From the NCBI GenBank assembly GCA_001949185.1, contig BDGG01000004.1, forward strand, positions 3,939,777 through 4,003,776: a stretch of DNA of 64,000 nt. The letters run 5' to 3'. Shown in pieces: positions 33,149 through 54,707 of this stretch. The number at the start of each line of letters is the position of its first letter. Within the stretch, counting starts at the first letter, position 1. Below the pieces are notes generated by a model that ran no database searches, had not been told where the DNA came from, and saw nothing but the letters and a program-made list of their open reading frames with translations. The translations under genes were made by a program, and so were the position numbers. This DNA is from Ramazzottius varieornatus. Lineage: Eukaryota; Tardigrada; Eutardigrada; Parachela; Ramazzottiidae.

Positions 33149-33683
33149 CTTCATACAACTTTCTTCCTTGTTGCCTTTCATAGCTCGTACAAAAGTTTTC
33201 CTTCACTTCATTGTAACGCCATGCCTTGACCGTGGCATCTTGCTCCGCTTTAGCAGAAGAAAGCACATCAGGCGCAGGTTCTTGTGCTACTTCGAGCGCT
33301 TGATCTCCCAAAAGACTCCTTCTCACTCTGCGATCAGGTTGAACCTTGCAGACATATCCCTTCCTGGTGTGAGCTTTTTTTGTCGCTTTGCTCCTTGCTA
33401 CGATCTCCGCCAGAGTATCTGCATCCTCGAAGAAGGATACAGGGCCATGTCGATGACCATGATGATGATGCTCTTTGCCGACGGGTGCCGGTGTCGGGAT
33501 ACCAGTACGATCCTCGCGTACGGATCGCAGAGATTGGACTTCATCCAGCGTAGGAAGGCCAATTACTGTTCGGCTGGTGGGTGCTACAATCCTTCCGGCT
33601 GACTGCAAGTCAGACTTCGGTAAAGGCGGCATTTCTAATTGAATCAGAAATGCGTACCACTGATCCGCTGGTAACCACGGCAA
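33149..33683 (-). CDS. Unrecognised protein with histidine-rich patch (partial)
   Basis: A large open segment on the minus strand reads LPWLPADQWYAFLIQLEMPP, then IVAPTSRTVIGLPTLDEVQS, a histidine patch (KEHHHHGHRHG), KKAHTRKGYVCKV, and a charged part up to a GTAACT donor at 33148. No start codon is present in the segment, so at least one 5' exon is missing. An acceptor (AGTTCGCAG) just upstream of LFNLPWLP would fit. A following short exon near 33090 may supply the C-terminus. Codon usage and uninterrupted length argue for real coding. I know no family with these features. Confidence 0.5.
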
Positions 33684-33844
33684 GTTGAATAACTGCGAAC
33701 TTTCGCGAGTCCCTGAGTTTCATTGGAACCCCGGGATGGTTGGAGCGGTCGGGACAGGGCTTTGATTAGCCTGGAAACATAATGTCGGTCACCGCTATAG
33801 GAAATGGGACTGACTGACTTACAGTACCAATGAATAAGAGGTCA

Positions 33845-33965
33845 GTAAACGAAACATACAATTTGTTTTTCTCAAGTGGCGCTCGTCTCTGTTGTTTTAG
33901 GCCAGAAGCGTGCGCCACTTTACCTGACGATCTTGTACGTTGGTTTGCCGGTCTCTCAAATGCAG
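33845..33965. mobile_element. Palindromic MITE, copy F
   Basis: Inner arms CTCAAGTGGCGCTCG and GCGTGCGCCACTTTACC surround a loop with TGTTGTTTTAGGCCAGAAG. GACGATCTTG and GGTTTGCC follow as the outer right arm. Intergenic, 5' of the histidine-patch gene. Confidence 0.65.
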
Positions 33966-35047
33966 CATGGCAAGACCGGATGAGTCCATGTTAAGCTGTT
34001 TCTTAAAAACCAGAATAATCTTACGTCTTAAATGGAACAGTTAATCTATGGAGCAAGGTCAGGTTGGGATGCATTCCGCATGTGCGACTTCTGGTCTACT
34101 CGGTTTCCGGGTTCGTGGTCCTCACAATCATATACCTCGTGCTGTACCCGTTAGAAATTCGTTGCCCATCGAAGAGAGGGAAGGGCTCGGGTGACCTGAA
34201 ACTGCACTACGCTCCGGTCATCGATAACCGATACACATCCAAAGGATGCCCGCAGATATCTCCGGGAGCGAGCTCCGAAGGCTGACACGTCTTGGAGAAC
34301 AAGGCTGTAAAGTTAATTTTTTATGGCATATCTGAGAGAGGAGGCGCCACATCAGCCCACTTACGAAACGCAGCCTGGGTCTGCGTCCAGCGATGGATGC
34401 TAGCGCAGCAATATTTCCAAACATAATCGCCTCGAGGCTCATCGATAACAGCCACACAGTCGGCAGTTGATTTCGTAATGTGAGCATGTTCGTAGTGTGT
34501 AAACATTTTTATCGCAAGTTTTGAAAAAAGAAAAAGAAGGAGTAATAACTATACTTGGCGAGAGAATTTCATCAACGTAAACACAAGAAACCTCCACCCA
34601 AAGAAAATTCGCAGAAAAATTCCATTCACGTCGATATGATGGTTTGTATGGCGTGATATCGTAATGATGAAACATGGTTATTGTATGTGATGTAATAAGG
34701 AAAGAAGTAGGTTAGGAACCCCTCCCACCGAATGTCATCTTTCCATTCAACTGAAACACCTGACTCGATCTGGTTCAAGTCCTTTTCCGCACGGGTGATC
34801 TTCAACGGAGACTTCCGTCAGAAGGAGCTCAGGATGATGTTTCAGTAAGAGATGTTATCATGACAAGGTGCAACGTTAAACTGTAGCTGACCAAGATATT
34901 CAGTCCCTTATTAGCGACGCTTTCAACGTATTTGTGTTGATAGATGTCCAGTTACTGGTTCTTCAAACACAAAGCAGCCAACCAATAACGAAGTCACCGT
35001 GTCCTTGCTGCCAGAGTTAGAATCGTTCAGGAACTTCCGCATGCTGA
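33966..35047. other. Intergenic stretch downstream of SMG1
   Basis: No confident gene. A plus-strand segment (about 34064-34285) would encode a hydrophobic stretch (VLTIIYLVLYPLEI), and a minus-strand frame (34506-34321) ends WTQTQAAFRKWADVAPPL. Neither has a convincing start, splice chain or neighbour exon. The 3' untranslated region of SMG1 lies at the right end. Confidence 0.35.
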
Positions 35048-45838
<10,791 letters not shown>

Positions 45839-45853
45839 ATTGCTGAAATACTA

Positions 45854-45973
45854 CTGTATTCCCTCCAAGGTTTCGCGCGGTCACATGACAGACCCATAAA
45901 ATAGTCCCCGGGGCCGATTATTCAACCATGATTACCCGTCATATGACTGCGCGAGACCCAGGAGGAAATACAG
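45854..45973. mobile_element. TA-flanked MITE just upstream of SMG1
   Basis: The left end CTGTATTCCCTCC and right end GGAGGAAATACAG are inverted copies with one mismatch, and the symmetry runs inward through TCGCGCGGTCACATGAC against GTCATATGACTGCGCGA (about 39 bp, roughly nine mismatches). TA flanks both ends (45852-45853 and 45974-45975). It begins only 16 bp upstream of the SMG1 start codon, so it lies in the 5' untranslated region or core promoter. Confidence 0.65.
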
Positions 45974-45975
45974 TA

Positions 45976-47730
45976 AGTCGGTAATAATAGTTAGTTTTAG
46001 CCCACAACTATACCATACGTTTCTTTCGATTTCTGCCGTTATGCCAGTTGTCTCTGGTTATAATCTGTCCCTATGATTGGAAAGCAGGACAGCGAAAGCA
46101 TGACCGGAGTGGAAGCTACTTACGATGAATACGACAAGTCACTCTTATCGGGATACAGCTCGCTTCCGGCTGCTCGGCCTCTCCTTGCACCGACCGAAAT
46201 ATGGCTTCGACTTCCATCACTGCAACACAAAAGTTGTATGAGCTTTTACCGTAGTAAACTGCAATGGCTAAGGCAGTCAAACCTTCGGGAAATTCGAGAG
46301 TATTGTCCGTCTTCGTCGTAAACTCCTCGGCCTCCTCGCGAGGGTCCATCTCGACGCCAGCTACCTCTCGGACCTAGACTTCTTGAAGTCATGGAGTGCC
46401 CAGAGGTGGTCTGTCGACAAGAGACACGTACACATGTGGCGTGCATGGATAAGATTACGACATGGGACCGAACACACAAGACCTACTGCAGGACGTATCC
46501 GTGATGTTCGCTGCTCTCTCTCATGGACAGCTTGCAGGTGTTCCGCCGCACGTCTCAAAATGCGGCCAGTTTTCGCTCATTTTGCTGGTTCATCAGCTCC
46601 CGGCTCACTAGCGGTGTGAGCGTAGGAAGCTGGATAAGAAGACATGAAGATGACCATCCTTCGTGGCACGTCGCAGTAGGTAATGTACCTGGAGCAATGC
46701 TTTCTGTGATTGGCAACCACGATAAGCCCCAAGCACGATGACGCTGAATTTGTTTAGGGATGATTCCGCTGCTCTGGCACAAAGGACCACTAACATCAGC
46801 TAGCTCTAACAAGCGAGCAATTGGAGGAACCTTGATGAGGCGACTTCGTGAATTCTGGAATGCAGAAAGTCAGATAACGTATCTCGTACGGAAGGGATGT
46901 CCTAAACGCCACAGTTTTCACAGCGGTTGTTTTTGTAGCTCACGTGGTATACGTTTGTTTCTTTGACTTTGGTGCGTATGATGTCGTACAAGTGCAGTTA
47001 GCTGTACGGCCTAGATGACGCCCCCAGACGACCCACTGCACCCCGAACTTACTGTATACGTTTGCCCACGTGGGAGATAAAATATGAAAACGCCCGAGGG
47101 CCGAGGCTAAACAGTGTTTGAAGAACGATCACGCAGTTGTCTCTTTCGACCAGCCACAAACCGCCAGAACTGGCACCGTGGTCATGGGTGCGAAAATCCC
47201 ATCTTTTCTGGTCAGGAGACTCGGTTCTCATACGACATTTGAATCGGTTTTTCGAGACTGAAGAAGAACTTGATTGATTGTTTGCGTCATTGAGATGGGG
47301 TGTACTTCATCTTGGAGAGCCGTTCTGTGTTTATGGTATTTTGCGGTACGCATTTGCCAGTGATTGCTCGAAATGCATCGACGGTAGTCTCAGCGAGACT
47401 ATACGAGAGCTTTAACTTCACTCTCGTGGGGCCCTTCGGTCGTTCACACCAGCTGGTGACTCTAAACGGTGACGCTGACTGACGCATGACCAAAGAGAGA
47501 GATTTAATGAGCCTCGACAATCTAGTCAACGGCCTCATCGATGGTCGGAGGAACAGTTAGCTCTTCGGCGAAATTTTTGCACTTCAAAGATTAATAATTT
47601 CTGACGCACAAGATAAACCGGCCACACCCTCATATATTTGAAAACTTCAAGAAACTTGTGGGCGTCAACTATCCATTCGAGTGTTACTTGAAGCAGTCCT
47701 ATCATTCGTGAAGAGACAACTGCACGGAAG
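45976..47730. other. Intergenic stretch, probably decayed mobile DNA
   Basis: Short open frames on both strands (for example minus-strand 46349-46116 and 46812-46555) without start, splice or family evidence. It precedes a clear pogo/Tigger-type transposase remnant, so parts may be the decayed body of that transposon. I cannot show it. Confidence 0.35.
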
Positions 47731-47942
47731 TTACCAAGAAGGGCTACCTGAAAAAGCCCTCACGTCAAGAATTCCTTTATTTTGTATCTGAAGCCTGGGA
47801 TAGGATCAAAACTTCCACTATAGAAAACTCTTTCGTTGCTGCGAATATTTTGCCTGAACCCCTGTACTTGTTAGCTGATGAGAACGTTGAAGATCTGAAC
47901 TACACTCTCGAATGCAGCTTTACCGCTGTGGAACACAACTGA
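47731..47942 (+). pseudogene. Pogo/Tigger-type transposase remnant (C-terminal part)
   Basis: An open frame reads KKGYLKKPSRQEFLYFVSEA, then WDRIKTSTIENSFVAANILP, and runs to a TGA at 47940-47942. The arrangement K..KKPSR....W..EAW..I...TI..SF...I is the closing part of the DDE domain of pogo/Tigger transposases, where an I-x-W-x-x-W-like helical stretch follows the catalytic core. The upstream sequence is interrupted by stops and I do not find the catalytic aspartates, so this is a dead fragment. Confidence 0.6.
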
Positions 47943-48024
47943 CTTACTGGGAAGGGCCATTTGAAAGGCAGTGAATAGTACCATGGATTGTTGATTAGCC
48001 GAACTAAATAATTTGGGGTCCGAC

Positions 48025-48630
48025 TAGTGCTGGCAAAAATACGATAGAATTCGATAGGATATTTTTCGATACAATATTGGCGGGTATTTTATCGCGGTCT
48101 TCCATATTGATTCGACATCGATATTTCGATACATTTTTCCGTTACCGTATTTTCGTTATATCGTATCATATCGCAGCAATATATCGATATTTCGGAAATT
48201 TAGTTATTCGGGAATCCACTAGTCCAAGCCGAAAAACTCAAGAAGCCGATTTCCACATAAAGTATTGGTAAGATCGAAAGCGTCGGATGCAGCAAAGACA
48301 TGATTATACCAAGACATCAGACACAAGGAAACGTTGGCAGAATTAGTACCAGAACCGAATGATTGGAGTGTGCTCGGTACACCAGGGCCAAAATCAAGTT
48401 TTGGAATCAACCATGGTCTCACTGGCGAGTTTGCCATTCAGCAAAATACCGATATATCGAAAATATATCGATATGGCGCAACACGATATCGCCGAATACT
48501 TTATTACACTATTCGATACGAGTTTCCTATCGATATTTTCGATACGATACCTGCCGCATATTTTATCGCAAAGATTCGACATATTTCGACACGGTATCGG
48601 TCGAAATTTGTCGAATCGTTGCCAGCACTG
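48025..48630. mobile_element. hAT-like non-autonomous transposon with 8-bp TSD
   Basis: The ends are inverted: TAGTGCTGGCAA at 48025-48036 and TTGCCAGCACTG at 48619-48630 (11 of 12 pairs). The octamer GGTCCGAC stands on both sides (48017-48024 and 48631-48638), a perfect 8-bp target-site duplication, which with a YARNG-type tip is the signature of hAT transposons. Both flanks of the interior consist of degenerate repeats of ATCGATATTTCGATAC type. The middle (about 48200-48440) is of different composition and has no long open frame. No transposase is present, so it must have moved with a foreign hAT enzyme. Confidence 0.85.
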
Positions 48631-48874
48631 GGTCCGACGGACAAAATTAACGCGTATGCTGCGTGAGATTCAAGAAGCATTACAGTATGGTTCAGACTCT
48701 CCGGAGTATTTTACCGTCTAAATGAGTAAATTACCCAACGCTGGGCGGAAGTGCGTCGCAATAGCATAGGTATACGGCGATACTATATGCAGCCCTTAGA
48801 AAGAACTCACTTTCTGTTTCTTCCCGGCGCAAGTGTATTTCCAATCTCCGAGTGTGGCCAATACCGAGAGAAAC

Positions 48875-50728
48875 ATGAGCGATCCCAAGGACATGAACGA
48901 GGATGTTCCCGAGTACCTGGATGAAGGTGACACGGTTGAAGTGATTGATTTGGATGAGCTACTCGGTACGTGCCGTTCTCACCTTGACAGTCCGTGGAAC
49001 GAAATGTTCCCGTTCAGTGTGCTTTTTTTACTGTTTGCTCCGTAAACCGGCAGGAGATCCGGAAGACTATGCTGGTGATGAGGGTGAAGGCGAAGGTGAT
49101 TGGGAAGATGAAGATCATCAAGAGTCTGCTACTGAATTCGACTTTGCCTCGTTGTTTCCAAATATACCAGTGCTTATTCCATCCTTCGAGTTTTCGGGAC
49201 ATGAGGGTAGGTGTCGCAGATATCATTCGAACACAAGGTACTATCGGATCTGTGTGATGCGGGCTAAAAAGTCTCTAATGTGGGTAGGTTCGGCCTTCTG
49301 TGTTGCACTGGACAGCGTAACTCACACTGCTGTCGTTTCCGGTGGCGAAGATGACAGAGCATTCGTTTGGAATATCGAGGATGGTGTCGTCAGGTTTACC
49401 TGTACAGGTATGAAACCGGAGATTGGGGTCAGAAGCTGTGTGTTTGGGTGCAGATTTCGGACAGCGCTTCATGATCTGAATCCCGAAATCGATTAATCGA
49501 ATATCGGGATGACGGGTCAAATTGGTTCATCTGTTTATTAGGACACAAAGATTCCGTCACACATGTCGGAGTAAGCCACGAGGGAACCTTGGTTTTCTCC
49601 GCAGATATGTCTGGTAGCATCAAAGTATGGGCGTTGTGTGATGGATCGCAACTTTGGGAAGCTGAAACATCTGATCTAAAGGTAAGTTTTCGTTTGCTTG
49701 GTTATTATACTGTACACTATCAGAGTCTGATGTGAAAGGAAAGACAGTTAACATGAACTTTACTATATCCCAAGTTTTCACGAAGTACTTACACATGACG
49801 GATCTCTCTGCTTGGCAGTGGGTGAAGTGGCATCAGAAAGCTCACGTCTTATTCGCTGCCACCGAAGATGGGTCCCTCTACATGTGGCAAGTTCCAGGTG
49901 GACAGTGTAAAGTCCATCAGGCATCGGGCGCCATAACTGCGGCCGAGATATTCCCAGACGGTAATAGCATATTTGAATCCTTAGTTTGGTCTTATGCTGT
50001 GTCAATTTATCAATTTTGCTCGCTCAAATAGGAAAGAGGATCGCCTTCGCGCACGGAAATGGGGTCGTTGGTGTACTAGACCTAAAGGACTGGAAGGTTG
50101 TGCAGACCTTCACTCCAGGTACGATTGTTGTACGTCCAAACGAGCTCGGATTCAGACGAGCTTGATCTTTCATTGAAAGTCCGTAACACTGTTCTGCTGT
50201 ACAGGGAAGAGAGACGAAGATCAGGAAGTTCTCTGTATTGACGTGGATGCTCAAGGATTACTGATAGCCGCCGGAACCACCAACGGAACCGTTCGCGTAC
50301 TTCATGCTAGTAACGGGAAAACAATTAAAGAATTCCGAGACCAAGCGTTTTCCAGTAGCGAAGAAGACCGCCAAGCCATTGAGAGTGTCCTGTTCTCGAA
50401 GAACCATCAGTGGCTCGCTGTCGCGGGGTTGAACGGTACGCTGTGTGTGTATGATATCCCCACCCAAACAAATCGCCATACATGCTCCAGCCCTGCCTTC
50501 AAAGGAACTACCAAGATGCTGTGGATTGAAGCCAATAACCAAACTCTGATTGCCTTAGGACATCTGAAAGGGCTTCTGTCGATATGGGATGCGAGATCGG
50601 GTATTGTTCAAACAATTTTGAAATGTCAGGATGATGATGTGCTCGATTTGTGTGTCTCCAGTGATGGGCGCAGATTGTTAGCTGCCTGCGATAACGGTGT
50701 TGTAAATGTTTTTGATCTAGCGAAATAG
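48875..50728 (+). CDS. AAMP: Angio-associated migratory cell protein (WD40 protein)
   Basis: AAMP (yeast Sqt1) is a WD40 protein; Sqt1 chaperones ribosomal protein uL16, and animal AAMP has been linked to migration. The ATG at 48875 opens an acidic N-terminus (MSDPKDMNEDVPEYLDEGDT, VEVIDLDELL) typical of the family, continued by a second acidic exon (GDPEDYAGDEGEGEG). WD repeats then follow over small exons: FCVALDSVTHTAVVSGGEDD..AFVWN, GHKDSVTHVGVSHEGTLVFS..DMSGSIKVWAL, WHQKAHVLFAATEDGSLYMW, IAFAHGNGVVGVLDLKDWKV, CIDVDAQGLLIAAGTTNGTV, WLAVAGLNGTLCVYDI, LIALGHLKGLLSIWDARSG and LLAACDNGVVNVFDLAK at the stop. Introns are 60-120 bp. The start codon is the first ATG in phase in the exon. Confidence 0.88.
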
Positions 50729-50828
50729 AAGTTGTGCGCAAACATGGGAGTAAATACGATTGCTAACCAGAACATCTGCTCTCTTAAATATCAACGGGTT
50801 CTCAGTTAAGAGACACGAAAGTGGAATT

Positions 50829-52168
50829 TCAAGACTGAATGTTGTTGCACACTCCCGGATACTGACACTGATTCTCAATCTGTTCTTTCACTTCTATAGA
50901 TTGTGGCTTGAGAGTTGAGTTCATGTAATCAATACAAGCCCGACCGAGCCAGGGATGTCGTCCTTCAGTTACTTCCTTCATTTCTTGGGCGTGAGTATAT
51001 CCATAACGGTAGTTTGTTCCTTCTTTATAGCCGGTATAGCCCGGAACACCATGCAAAACTCGTTCTAGACTATCCTGGAGTCTGGGTTTCTCCGGGTAGG
51101 TCCTTGCCGGCGAACAGCGGAACCTGTCCACTTCAGCCATCCTATCGTCCATCTCCCGAAGACAGACAGCGGAAAGGTCTTGCCTGGTGTAGCCGACATG
51201 CTCCGTAGTATACGGCAGCCAACCTGTGTATCCCCATGTGAAGCGTTTCATGGGGTTTCCAGGCGGAAGTCGATACGGTTTAGTCATGGCTTTGTCGACT
51301 TCGGAGATGTAGTAATCGGTGACATCTTCTTTCTGCTTCACATTATTCAAGTACCAGCCGTAGTCTTTCTCCAGGGTAGGATTCGGTATGGGCTGTACCT
51401 GAGGCAGATCGAGATCCGCGGGGAACTCGGGGTCGCAGGCTTTTCGACTACCTGTTGCGTCGCACGACGTCTGATCTCTATTCAGCATCTCGAGTGTTCC
51501 TGTGAGTAAACGAGTAACATTGCAAGACAGGCTGGCATACATACCAATATAACACCATGATCACTTTTTCAACTAATATTTCGCGTTCTGTAAGAAGTTC
51601 ACCTTCTCGTGTGCGAATAGGATTCCTTTTGCCATAGCGGTAGTACTGATAAGGGAAGTAACCTATGACAAACACATTATGACAAATGGTTCCCTCAGTA
51701 CAGACATCGGTACAAGTTACGCAAATTGAAGTCCCTGCGAGATTTACAGAGATTCCAGATTTTCTGACCTGTATATTTCGGATCTATGTGGGTGGTAAAC
51801 TTGGGAGCGCCGCCTTGCATGTGATGGTGGTGCGCCAAGGCGTCTTCTTCCCGTTGCATCGCATCTTCGGCTCTTCGCCTATCCTCTTCGGTGTAGTGCT
51901 GGCTTGGCATCAGTGTCTGATTGCGGTGTATGTCGCTCGGTTCCCATCTTCTTTCTAGTACTCTATTCGAATGCTCTCCCGTTGAAGTCCCAAACACCAG
52001 GTGATATGCGGGTAGGTATCCTGTGTACCTACGCACAACTTTAGCGAACTTACAGAGGAAGTTTGCAAGGATGGCTGTAATAGCAGTAGAGTGAATCTAT
52101 CATAGATACCCTGGCACGTAGGACAATTCCCGCGTTAACTGGTTGAGTTCTACCTTTCGAGGAGGCAT
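50829..52168 (-). CDS. CIMIP2/FAM166-like ciliary microtubule inner protein
   Basis: FAM166/CIMIP2 proteins line the inside of axonemal doublet microtubules. Four exons on the minus strand: 52168-52110, 52028-51769, 51662-51603 and 51499-50829. The splice of exons 1 and 2 creates the diagnostic YVPGYTGYLPAYHLVFG, like the YxPGYxGxxPxxxxxxG motif of the family. Two more copies follow in exon 4: WGYTGWLPYTTEHVGYT and HGVPGYTGYKEGTNYRYGYT. In between are RRAEDAMQREEDALAHHHHM and YFPYQYYRYGKRNP. About 350 residues, near the family's size. It implies that this animal builds motile cilia or flagella, at least in sperm. The subfamily (2A, 2B, 2C) is not decided. It ends 101 bp from the AAMP stop codon, tail to tail. 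Confidence 0.75.
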
Positions 52169-52819
52169 AGTCCAGACTGCGGATTAAGTATATTTCAGGC
52201 GCGCATTCCGGTTTCAAAAGCTTTAGCTTAGTTAAGCCAACCTCTTCCTAACGAAAATGCTATTTCTCTGACAAAGGTCTCGAGAATGTATACCACGTAG
52301 GGGGCTGCACTCGCTCGCCATTTGTTTAACTCTAGATTGACAATTTGACCTCCCGTCGCCAGGAGCTTAGAGCTACGTTGCGAATAAAAGTGCGTCACTA
52401 TGGTCTTGACAAGGAAGTTTTGATTACACTACTCCAGAAACATCTCGTTCTTCACATGATTGCTTAAAAGGGTTCGCTCGAATGGCAGACAAACCATGTT
52501 TTCAAAATAAGGACAGCTCCTTTTGTCAAATAAGGAAATTCGAACGAGAGCCCAAACATCCCAATGAATCCTCGATCCTCGATCCTCGAGAGGTTCGAGA
52601 ATTGAGACGCCGATGAATCGCTGCACTAGCCAGCCGGTCATGTCATGTCGTCAACCATACAGTTAGTATGTCAGGTAATCGAAACCAAAACATGAAGAGA
52701 ATCCGATAATCGGATGTCATGCTCCATTTCCGCCGCATGTACTTCTCAAACCTCGACTCGAGATCGAGGCTTAAGACCTTCACATACTGATTGTTCCTTG
52801 GGTTTGTCTCCATAGAAGA

Positions 52820-54005
52820 ATGAAGCGTACTGGCAAGAGCAGGCAGCGGATTTACGACCAGCAGCCAGCTTCGGTGTACCGACTTCCCATCTTCAAGCGC
52901 GGAAGGAAGAACGACGTTCTTCCCCAGGACGGCGAGAAGCAAGCCCCGTACCCTACTCCAGATGAAGGACTCCAGTTGCAAGGACTGCTTATCGATACTA
53001 ACGTCTATTTGTACGACCGGGCTTCATACGACTTTCTCAGATTTCTGCGGGTAATTTATGCGATCTCGCCCCGCAAATATGCTGCAATAATGTCTTTTGA
53101 TCAGCATTGAATTATTGCATCTATCTTGCTCTTTGTTGTCCCAGATCCCGTTGTCCAGTGAGCGTTTCTGTCTGTAGGGCTACTTTGGGGAATACTACCG
53201 CGGCGGCTTTGACAATCCAGAACAAGGCTCGCCGCAAAGGGAATGCGACGATTTGGAGCAGTTTCCGCCGTCGCCCCATCGACTTCCGGTGGCTAGCTTG
53301 AACCTCTTCGAAGCTTATTTCTTGAATTTCATCTGCAATTCGCTGGAGATATGGGACGGAGTTTCGAGTATTCGGATCTCACGACAGAATCTGATGCATA
53401 CCTTCACTGAACGAGACAGCCATTTCCCTTATATGTTCGCCGTTTACGCCCATCTGAAACGGAAGCGGTATACCATCAAGTCTGGGCTGAAGTTCGGAAC
53501 AGATTTTGGTGAGCGCAGTCAGTTAGTTAGTTTCCCGGTTTTTTCCCTTTCGAGTGATTGAGTGGCGTGTTTTGATATATGTTTTTCATTTTACGCAGTC
53601 TTATACGAGTACGGACCTGCAGTGACGCACTCCCTTTACGCCGTACACGTCCTCATCCCGGGGATTCGGGATTCCGGTCTCGCCGCTATCGATGCAATGC
53701 AACGAGCCAGTAATTCGGTAAAGAAGGATTTGCTTTTGGTGCGAGTCAACAGCGAAGGAGTGTCCGATGATGAGCTGATGAAACCCGACTGTTTCGCGAA
53801 GATGTCTGTGATGGTAAGTTTGACCGGGCTTGAAACAACAAAGCTTCCGCGTCACCCTTCTACGGTTCTACCTTGCCAGATAGTTCTCCTATTTCTGACG
53901 CGAATATGATGATTATGGTTTGTAGATCTTATTACCAATAAAAATTGTCTTTTGCAGGAAATTATTGTGCGTCGGCGGGAAAGACTTACGAGTCAAGCTA
54001 CGTGA
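52820..54005 (+). CDS. TSEN2: tRNA-splicing endonuclease subunit Sen2
   Basis: The catalytic subunit that cuts the 5' exon-intron boundary of pre-tRNA in the TSEN complex. Four exons: 52820-53050, 53178-53508, 53599-53813 and 53958-54005, giving 274 residues. The N-terminal part includes GYFGEYYRGGFDNPEQ. The endonuclease domain begins LNLFEAYFLNFICNSLEIWD, continues YMFAVYAHLKRKRYTIKSGL and KFGTDFVLYEYGPAVTHSLY, and ends ERLTSQAT. The catalytic triad can be placed by family pattern: Tyr in VLYEYGP, His eight residues on in THSLY, and Lys in SVKKDLLLV. It is much shorter than human TSEN2 (465 residues), mainly through loss of the middle linker. Exons join in phase throughout. Confidence 0.9.
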
Positions 54006-54619
54006 ATGGTGAAAGTGACATCACCGTTCTAGAGTCCGAACGTTGGTACGATTATGAGGTAATGCAATCGTGCAAACAGAATCTTACGATTGAAGTTCCG
54101 CCGGTGATGTTTTCGGCTGGCTTTCTATGAAGGATAGGCATGGCGCAGTTCAGATTTCTGCGGTTTCTCAAATTCGGGTGTTGAGAGGCTTGCGCAGAGG
54201 CTCTTGCGATACTTTATTGGGTTTTCGGGCTTGTTCTCATGTTCGGAAACTCAGTTGTTTACAAAGAGGAATTTTAGTTCTGAAGTTGTTCCTAAGTTAT
54301 TTTGGAATGTTTGGCAATTCAAAGCAGAGAACGAATCTCGAAAACACTCACAGCACCGAAGAGCTCCTGCTTCTGAGTTGCCCCGATCCGGGATTGTGGC
54401 TTCACTTGGTCTCACCGACTCGTATCGCCTCAATTTCTTGCCGACTTTTGGCACTGACCATTGGCAAGACAAAAGGCCGCCGGGGTTTTCCACGATAATT
54501 GAAGACATTTGTAAACCGTGATAAGATCACAAATACGTTACATCCCGCTTTTTCATAGGTCAGATGGAGAAGTCTCCACCCCGAATTCAGGCACCTTTGT
54601 TACAGTTCTGCATCTCAAC
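54006..54619. other. Intergenic stretch before the secreted-protein gene
   Basis: No gene recognised. It should contain the TSEN2 3' untranslated region and the upstream promoter of the next gene. Open frames here are short and overlapping. Confidence 0.4.
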
Positions 54620-54627
54620 TATAAAAG
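54620..54627 (+). promoter_or_regulatory. TATA box
   Basis: TATAAAAG stands 81-88 bases upstream of the ATG at 54708, a good distance for a TATA box with a 5' untranslated region of about 55 bases. It is the only clean TATA box I noticed next to a start codon in this window. Confidence 0.6.
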
Positions 54628-54707
54628 CTCAACGCCAATCCACCGTTTTCCTCCACAGCATTTAGTCAGACATTTTCACGGTGCTCATTCTGGTGATAAC
54701 CTTCATC

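Noticed and set aside
34064-34285. Plus-strand frame with a hydrophobic segment (possible type II membrane protein)
   Set aside because: No ATG in the frame, no downstream exon, and it overlaps minus-strand frames of equal quality.
34321-34506. Minus-strand frame ending WTQTQAAFRKWADVAPPL, reminiscent of a matrix metalloproteinase catalytic start
   Set aside because: No zinc-binding HExxH exon, no cysteine-switch and no convincing splice neighbours were found; similarity is too short.
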